A stretch of DNA of 64,000 nucleotides from Burkholderiales bacterium. Lineage in GTDB: Bacteria; Pseudomonadota; Gammaproteobacteria; Burkholderiales; Burkholderiaceae_F. Where the stretch lies: the NCBI GenBank assembly GCA_020248785.1, contig JADCGX010000040.1, positions 1 through 64,000 of the forward strand. The letters run 5' to 3'. This document shows positions 57,268 through 64,000 of the stretch, one piece after another. The translations under genes were made by a program, and so were the position numbers. Below the pieces are notes generated by a model, which worked only from the letters and a program-made list of their open reading frames with translations, did no database searches and was not told the origin of the DNA. Within the stretch, counting starts at the first letter, position 1; each line of letters begins with the position of its first letter.

Positions 57268-58188
57268 GTGAACCGTTCCGCACGCACCAGCGCTCCCGTC
57301 GCCAGCATGACGGGCTTTGCCACCGCCACCCACGCCCTTTCCGCAGGTGCGCTGAACATCGAGCTGCGCTCGGTGAACTCGCGTTTCCTTGATCTCGCGC
57401 TGCGCATACCCGATGAGTTGCGCCAGTTCGAGGCGCTGGTGCGCGAGAGCATCGGCGCGCGGCTGACCCGCGGCAAGGTCGAATGCAGGCTCGGCCTGCA
57501 ACGGCAAGGCGGCGACCAGCCCCCCCGCTTGAACGAGGCCGTGCTCGACCAATTGGCGCAGATGTCCAGTAGGGTGCAGGCCGCGGTGCCGGGTGTGGCG
57601 CCCTTGCGCGTGGTCGACGTGCTCGGCTGGCCAGGTGTGCTCGATGCTCAGGTGTGCGATGCCGAGGTGCTGCGTGCGGTCGTACAGAGCGCACTGAACG
57701 ACGCGCTGGACGGGCTGCAGGCAAGCCGGCGGCGCGAGGGCGAGGCGCTGCGCGACGCCCTGCTGCAACGCTGCGATGCGATCGAGGCGATCGCGGCCAC
57801 GGTACAGCCGCGGGTGCCCGAAATCGTCGCCGGCATCGAGCGCAAGCTCACCGAGCGCATGAACCAGGCGCTGGGAAGTGCGCTGGCCGGCGCGAACATC
57901 AGCCGCGAGGAGTTGTCTGAACGTGTGCGGCAGGAAGTCACGCTCTATGGCCTGCGCATCGACGTCGACGAGGAAATCAACCGGCTGCGCACCCACGTCG
58001 CCGAAGTCCGGCGCGTGCTTGCTGCGGGCGGCGCGGTCGGCCGGCGGCTCGACTTTCTCATGCAAGAGCTCAATCGAGAGGCCAACACGCTGGGCTCGAA
58101 GGCCACGGTGGTCGATCTGACGCAGGCGGCGGTGGAGTTGAAGATCGTGATCGAACAGATGCGCGAGCAGATTCAGAATCTCGAATAG
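57268..58188 (+). CDS. yicC: YicC/YloC family endoribonuclease
   Basis: This 306-aa protein from GTG 57268 could also start at ATG 57307 (MTGFATATHAL), which better matches the usual N-terminus. N-terminal blocks SMTGFATAT and IELRSVNSRFLDLALRIPDE are followed by long helices and the C-terminal domain (LDFLMQELNREANTLGSKAT). YicC proteins act as RNA endonucleases or adaptors in RNA decay. It precedes gmk in the normal proteobacterial order, 18 bases away. Confidence 0.94.
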   Translation: MNRSARTSAPVASMTGFATATHALSAGALNIELRSVNSRFLDLALRIPDELRQFEALVRESIGARLTRGKVECRLGLQRQGGDQPPRLNEAVLDQLAQMSSRVQAAVPGVAPLRVVDVLGWPGVLDAQVCDAEVLRAVVQSALNDALDGLQASRRREGEALRDALLQRCDAIEAIAATVQPRVPEIVAGIERKLTERMNQALGSALAGANISREELSERVRQEVTLYGLRIDVDEEINRLRTHVAEVRRVLAAGGAVGRRLDFLMQELNREANTLGSKATVVDLTQAAVELKIVIEQMREQIQNLE

Positions 58189-58206
58189 ACCCTTGAGCGA
58201 GGCCGC

Positions 58207-58848
58207 ATGCAATCATCCGCGTCGACCACCTACGCCGGCAACATCTTTCTTGTCGTCGCGCCGTCCGGTGCCGGCAAGTCCACGCTGGTCAACGCCCTGC
58301 TGGCACGCGATGGCGGGCTTGAACTGTCGGTCTCGTTCACCACGCGCCCCCCGCGGCCGGGCGAGCAGGACGGCAGGGAGTATCACTTCGTGTCGGTCCA
58401 GGACTTCAAATCCCGCCGCGCCATTGGCGAGTTTCTTGAGAGCGCCGAGGTGCACGGCAACTTCTACGCCACCTCGCGGCTGTGGATCGAGCAGCGACTG
58501 GCGGCTGGACGCGATGTTCTGCTGGAGATCGACTGGCAGGGCGCGCGGCAGGTCAAGGCAGCGTTCGCGCATGCAGTGGGGATTTTCATTTTGCCGCCAT
58601 CGATCGAGGCACTCGCCGAGCGACTGCACAAGCGCGGGCAGGACGCGCCGGCGGTCATCCAGCGCAGACTGTTGGCAGCCGGCAGCGAGATCGCGCATGC
58701 CCCCGAGATGGACTACGTGATCATCAACGAGGATTTCGAGCTCGCCCTGGCGCAGATGACTGCGGTGGTGACGGCCACCCGCTTGCGCTATCCCTCGCAG
58801 GCGGCCCGGCATCACGATCTCTTTGCCGATCTGGGCATCCCGCTGTGA
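58207..58848 (+). CDS. gmk: Guanylate kinase
   Basis: This 213-aa enzyme phosphorylates GMP to GDP with ATP. The P-loop is [14 protein letters not shown] (about residues 19-32). The GMP-binding region has [20 protein letters not shown], and the lid helix region carries [16 protein letters not shown]. Length is standard. It is upstream of rpoZ and spoT. Confidence 0.97.
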   Translation: MQSSASTTYAGNIFLVVAPSGAGKSTLVNALLARDGGLELSVSFTTRPPRPGEQDGREYHFVSVQDFKSRRAIGEFLESAEVHGNFYATSRLWIEQRLAAGRDVLLEIDWQGARQVKAAFAHAVGIFILPPSIEALAERLHKRGQDAPAVIQRRLLAAGSEIAHAPEMDYVIINEDFELALAQMTAVVTATRLRYPSQAARHHDLFADLGIPL

Positions 58849-58900
58849 AGCAGCATCGAGCGGTAGAATCGAGCAAAACCATTTTCCGGAGCATGAGCCC

Positions 58901-59104
58901 ATGGCCCGCATCACCGTTGAAGACTGCTTGAAGCAGATTCCCAATCGCTTTCAACTCGCCCTGGCCGCTGCCTATCGCGCGCGCCAGCTGGCTCAGGGGC
59001 ACGCGCCCAAGATTGACACCAAGGACAAGCCGCCAGTCGCGGCCCTGCGCGAAATTGCTGCCTCCAAGGTGGGCATCGAGATGCTGCGCAAGGTGCCGAC
59101 CTGA
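58901..59104 (+). CDS. rpoZ: RNA polymerase omega subunit
   Basis: This 67-aa protein from ATG 58901 begins [20 protein letters not shown] and contains [11 protein letters not shown] and [14 protein letters not shown], the conserved omega core that chaperones beta-prime folding. It lies 52 bases after gmk and 65 before spoT. A TAGAAT hexamer at 58864-58869 could be a -10 element for an internal promoter, without a good -35. Confidence 0.96.
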   Translation: MARITVEDCLKQIPNRFQLALAAAYRARQLAQGHAPKIDTKDKPPVAALREIAASKVGIEMLRKVPT

Positions 59105-59169
59105 CGGCCGTGCCCTTCGCGATCGGATGACTGAATCTCGCCATCGACAGGCAGATGAGGTGATCCGGC

Positions 59170-61464
<2,295 letters not shown>

Positions 61465-61497
61465 CCGCGTCGGCGCAGCGCGACGGCGGACCGTTCG

Positions 61498-63270
61498 CTA
61501 GCGGCCACGGGCCGCGGCAAATGCGCTCTTGCGCTTGCGCAGCCCCGCGGGCATGGCGCGCCCGTTGGCGCCCGGCGCCGCTTCGCCGTCCGTGGCCGCG
61601 CTCTTTGCCTTGTTGACTTGCGTTGCTTGCTTGCGGGGCCGCCTGGCCGTGTCTTCGGGGCCCTTGGCCGCCCGCGGATTCGCCGGCTCCGGCGCCTCGC
61701 TTGTCGCGCCCTCGGCCGCGACACGATGCGACAGGTGATCGGCTGCCTGGGCCAGCGCTTCGGTCGCATCGAGCGCGCGCGCCGCGATCGCTGGCGCGGC
61801 CTGTTCGTCCCAGGGCATCAACAGCACCGCGTGCACCAGGTTCTCGAACTCCGGCGCGAAGCGGTCGATGATGGCCTGCGGGTCCTTGCACAGTTTCTTG
61901 TCGGTGATGAGCCCGAACTGCACGGCGCCGTCGTAAGACAGAATCGACACGCCCACACCAATGTCGCCGGACTGCGGCACCCAGAACATCATCTGCTTGA
62001 GCTTGGCACCGGCCATGTAGAGCGCCTGCTGCGGCCCCGGCACGTTGGTCATCACGGCGGTCGCCTTGCTCGCCAGCAGGTCAAGCACCTGCCTTTGCAC
62101 CATGCGCGGCGCCAGCCCGGTCATGCCGAGCAGCGCCATCGCCAGGATGGGCATGTAGCCGTCCTTGAGCTGGTTCATGCGCGCATGGACTTCCAGCACG
62201 CGCTCGACCGGGTTCTCGATGCCCACCGGCAGCAGCAAGGGCACCAGGCCGAACTTGTTGCCGAGCGTCTTGGGCTTGCCCGGGCCGCGCAGGTTAACGG
62301 GCACCATGGCACGCAGTTCGGCGCCTTCGAGGTCGTCGCCCCGATGGAACAAGTAACCGCGGATCGCGCCAGTCGCGCAGGCCAGCAGCACGTCGTTCAC
62401 CGAACAGCCCAGCGCCTTGCCAACGGCCTTCACGTCCGTGAGTGGCAAGGGTTCGTTCCAGGCGACCACCTTGGATCCGCCGGGCCGACCCTTCAGGCTG
62501 GTGTTCGTGTCGGCGTCCATCAGGGCCAGCGCGGCGATGTCCTTCGACACCTGCGTGGCGACCTTCGCGTATTCGCTCGCCGCCTCACCGGCGAGGTTCG
62601 GGTCGGCCAGCACGGCGCCGTAGGCATGCAGCACCTTGGTCGCGATGTCGCCGGTGGCGTCGATGGCCTTGACCGTGGTGCTCGTGAACGGCCGCAGAAC
62701 CTGCTCCCACCACTCGCCGTCGATGCCCTTGGTGCCCTTTCGCGTGGGCAGCGGCGGATCGTCGGCGTCGGCCGACTGCGTCGTCATCGACAACAGCACG
62801 CCCACCAATGCGATGCCGTCGCCGATGCAATGGTGGATGCGCACGATCAGCGCGTGGCCGCCATCGTAGTTCTCCACAAGATGGAACTGCCATAGCGGAC
62901 GCATTGTGTCCAGTGCCTGCGCAGCGAGCGTGGCGACCAGCTTCTGCAACTCCGCCTTGCCTCCCTTGCCCGGCAGGCCGATGCGTACCAAATGGTGATC
63001 GAGGTCGAAGTCGGCGTCCGGCTCCCACCAGGCCCCGCTGGCGTCCATCACCACGCGACTACAAAACTGCGGATAGTTCAGCAGGCAGGTTTCGAGCACG
63101 CGCTTCAATCGTGGCAGATCGCAGGGACCCTCGAACAGAACCACCCCGACGATCATCATCAGGTTGCCCGGGGCGTCCATGCGCAGCCACGCGGTGTCCA
63201 CCGGCGACAAGCGGGTGCGCGCCGGCAGTAAGGACTTCAGCCGACGCACGGCGGCAGCGGTTCGGGCCAT
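61498..63270 (-). CDS. Wax ester synthase/diacylglycerol acyltransferase with extended basic tail
   Basis: This 590-aa member of the WS/DGAT family esterifies fatty acyl-CoA with alcohols or diacylglycerol for storage lipid. LSPVDTAWLRMD opens the acyltransferase, and the catalytic HHxxxDG motif reads RIHHCIGDGIALVGVLLS (near residue 146). VMTNVPGPQQALYMAG and the C-terminal domain follow. Residues after about 485 form a low-complexity Ala/Lys/Arg-rich tail not found in shorter (about 460-480 aa) relatives. It is divergent from an acyl-CoA-binding-protein gene, a natural substrate carrier. Confidence 0.92.
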   Translation of the reverse strand: MARTAAAVRRLKSLLPARTRLSPVDTAWLRMDAPGNLMMIVGVVLFEGPCDLPRLKRVLETCLLNYPQFCSRVVMDASGAWWEPDADFDLDHHLVRIGLPGKGGKAELQKLVATLAAQALDTMRPLWQFHLVENYDGGHALIVRIHHCIGDGIALVGVLLSMTTQSADADDPPLPTRKGTKGIDGEWWEQVLRPFTSTTVKAIDATGDIATKVLHAYGAVLADPNLAGEAASEYAKVATQVSKDIAALALMDADTNTSLKGRPGGSKVVAWNEPLPLTDVKAVGKALGCSVNDVLLACATGAIRGYLFHRGDDLEGAELRAMVPVNLRGPGKPKTLGNKFGLVPLLLPVGIENPVERVLEVHARMNQLKDGYMPILAMALLGMTGLAPRMVQRQVLDLLASKATAVMTNVPGPQQALYMAGAKLKQMMFWVPQSGDIGVGVSILSYDGAVQFGLITDKKLCKDPQAIIDRFAPEFENLVHAVLLMPWDEQAAPAIAARALDATEALAQAADHLSHRVAAEGATSEAPEPANPRAAKGPEDTARRPRKQATQVNKAKSAATDGEAAPGANGRAMPAGLRKRKSAFAAARGR

Positions 63271-63396
63271 GGTGTCTTCCTCGTGCGGCGCCGGTCGTCG
63301 TACCTGCCATGGCGGCGCTCTCGAATGGGGAACCTATGATAGCTTCGCGACAGAGCAGCGCACGCTGCCTCGATCACAACGACGCGGAGACCTGAG

Positions 63397-63654
63397 ATGA
63401 GCGATTTGAAGACCAAGTTCGAGCAAGCCGTGGCCAGTTCGAAGACCCTGCCCGACCGCCCGGACAATCAAACGCTGCTCAAGCTTTACGCCCTGTACAA
63501 GCAGGCCACCAGTGGCGACGTCGAAGGCAAGCGCCCGGGCTTCACCGACATGGTGGGCCGCGCCAAGTGGGACGCGTGGAACGAACTGAAGGGCACCGGC
63601 GCCGACGATGCGATGACGCAGTACATCGCGCTGATCGACGACCTCAAGGGTTGA
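63397..63654 (+). CDS. Acyl-CoA-binding protein
   Basis: This 85-aa four-helix acyl-CoA-binding protein has the full signature: LKTKFEQAVAS, then LKLYALYKQATSGD, RPGFTDMVGRAKWDAWNELK and a short tail. It buffers long-chain acyl-CoA in the cytosol. The gene is preceded by GGAGA and diverges from the WS/DGAT gene 126 bases away, so a shared lipid-storage function is plausible. Confidence 0.93.
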   Translation: MSDLKTKFEQAVASSKTLPDRPDNQTLLKLYALYKQATSGDVEGKRPGFTDMVGRAKWDAWNELKGTGADDAMTQYIALIDDLKG

Positions 63655-63700
63655 GGCGCCGGCCCGGCAGGCCGCGGGCGGCGGCTGCAGCAACGAAGGG

Positions 63701-64000
63701 CTACTTCTTCCCGGTGGCCTGCTGATAGAGCGGCAGCACGCGCGCCGAGTACTCCTGCAGGTCGCGAATGCGGCTGTCGTTCGATGGGTGGGTGGACAGC
63801 CACTGTGGCGGCGCGCCGCCGCCACTGGCGGCACCCATTTTCTGCCACAGCGTGATCGCCGCGCGCGGGTCATAGCCGGCACGCGCGGCCAACTCCACCC
63901 CAATCCGGTCCGACTCCTGCTCGTTCTCGCGTGAGTTGGGCAGCACGAACATCGCCTGCCCGAACATGCCGCCGAGGTCAGCCGCGCCCTGGCCATAGAG
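63701..64000 (-). CDS. M48-family peptidase, C-terminal part; N-terminus outside window
   Basis: The frame is open to the right edge. The visible 99 residues include NEQESDRIGVELAARAGYD, the helix with the third zinc ligand region of M48 proteases, WLSTHPSNDSRIRDLQEY with the conserved HPS-R motif, and a short tail. The zinc HExxH motif is upstream and not seen. It resembles BepA/LoiP-type periplasmic proteases of outer-membrane quality control. Confidence 0.82.
   Translation of the reverse strand, partial: LYGQGAADLGGMFGQAMFVLPNSRENEQESDRIGVELAARAGYDPRAAITLWQKMGAASGGGAPPQWLSTHPSNDSRIRDLQEYSARVLPLYQQATGKK

Overview
The window is 64 kb of GC-rich, densely coding chromosome. Gene order and families point to a betaproteobacterium of the order Burkholderiales, close to Comamonadaceae-type genomes. 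The markers are an ilvI-ilvH-ilvC block near psd-pssA-leuA, an ECF sigma factor followed by DUF3619/DUF3106/RDD genes, rph-rdgB-hemW after a PP2C phosphatase and Ser/Thr kinase, yicC-gmk-rpoZ-spoT, and glnA-ntrB-ntrC. This placement is inferred from gene content, not from a tree. No tRNA, rRNA, CRISPR array, phage integrase or insertion sequence was seen.

Layout. 0-10.8 kb: metallophosphoesterase (cut by the window edge), a VTT-membrane/flavin-reductase fusion, DUF547, a DUF2868/DUF3482 GTPase pair, a CadR-like MerR regulator beside a coding-like fragment on the other strand, a Rossmann protein, nitronate monooxygenase and a small membrane protein. 11-19.2 kb, minus strand: leuA, pssA, psd, a SIMPL protein, then an ilv operon whose catalytic and regulatory subunit genes are separated by a 92-codon membrane-protein gene. 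19.6-22.5 kb: ECF sigma operon, and a convergent cytosolic protein. 22.5-34.9 kb: a Yej-like peptide ABC transporter (fused ATPase and two permeases) facing four consecutive paralogous family-5 solute-binding proteins and a lipase-like hydrolase.

34.9-36.7 kb is a graveyard: an rpoN C-terminal remnant, a frameshifted cardiolipin-synthase remnant with a surviving HKD motif, and a glucokinase with an in-frame TGA in place of the usual Trp and an eroded phosphate loop. 36.8-46.7 kb: folD, prlC, a DUF4124-glutaredoxin protein, exodeoxyribonuclease III, a GNAT gene broken by one TAG, a membrane-anchored Bro-N-like protein, and an RND pump with its adaptor. 47.2-52.0 kb: the nitrogen-regulation block ntrC, ntrB, a DUF4124 coiled-coil protein, a strong terminator, and glnA with candidate NtrC and sigma-54 sites upstream. 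52.3-57.0 kb: hemW, rdgB, rph, PP2C, a previously hidden 42-codon ORF, and a kinase. 57.3-61.5 kb: yicC, gmk, rpoZ, spoT. 61.5-64 kb: a wax-ester/triglyceride synthase with a long basic tail, a divergent acyl-CoA-binding protein, and the C-terminal end of an M48 protease.

Most of the window is core metabolism: branched-chain amino acids, phosphatidylethanolamine, nitrogen assimilation, nucleotide housekeeping and the stringent response. The most unusual points are the four-binding-protein array on one transporter, the membrane gene inside the ilv operon, the hidden 42-aa ORF between kinase and phosphatase, the membrane Bro-N protein, and the run of decaying genes at 35-36.7 kb.
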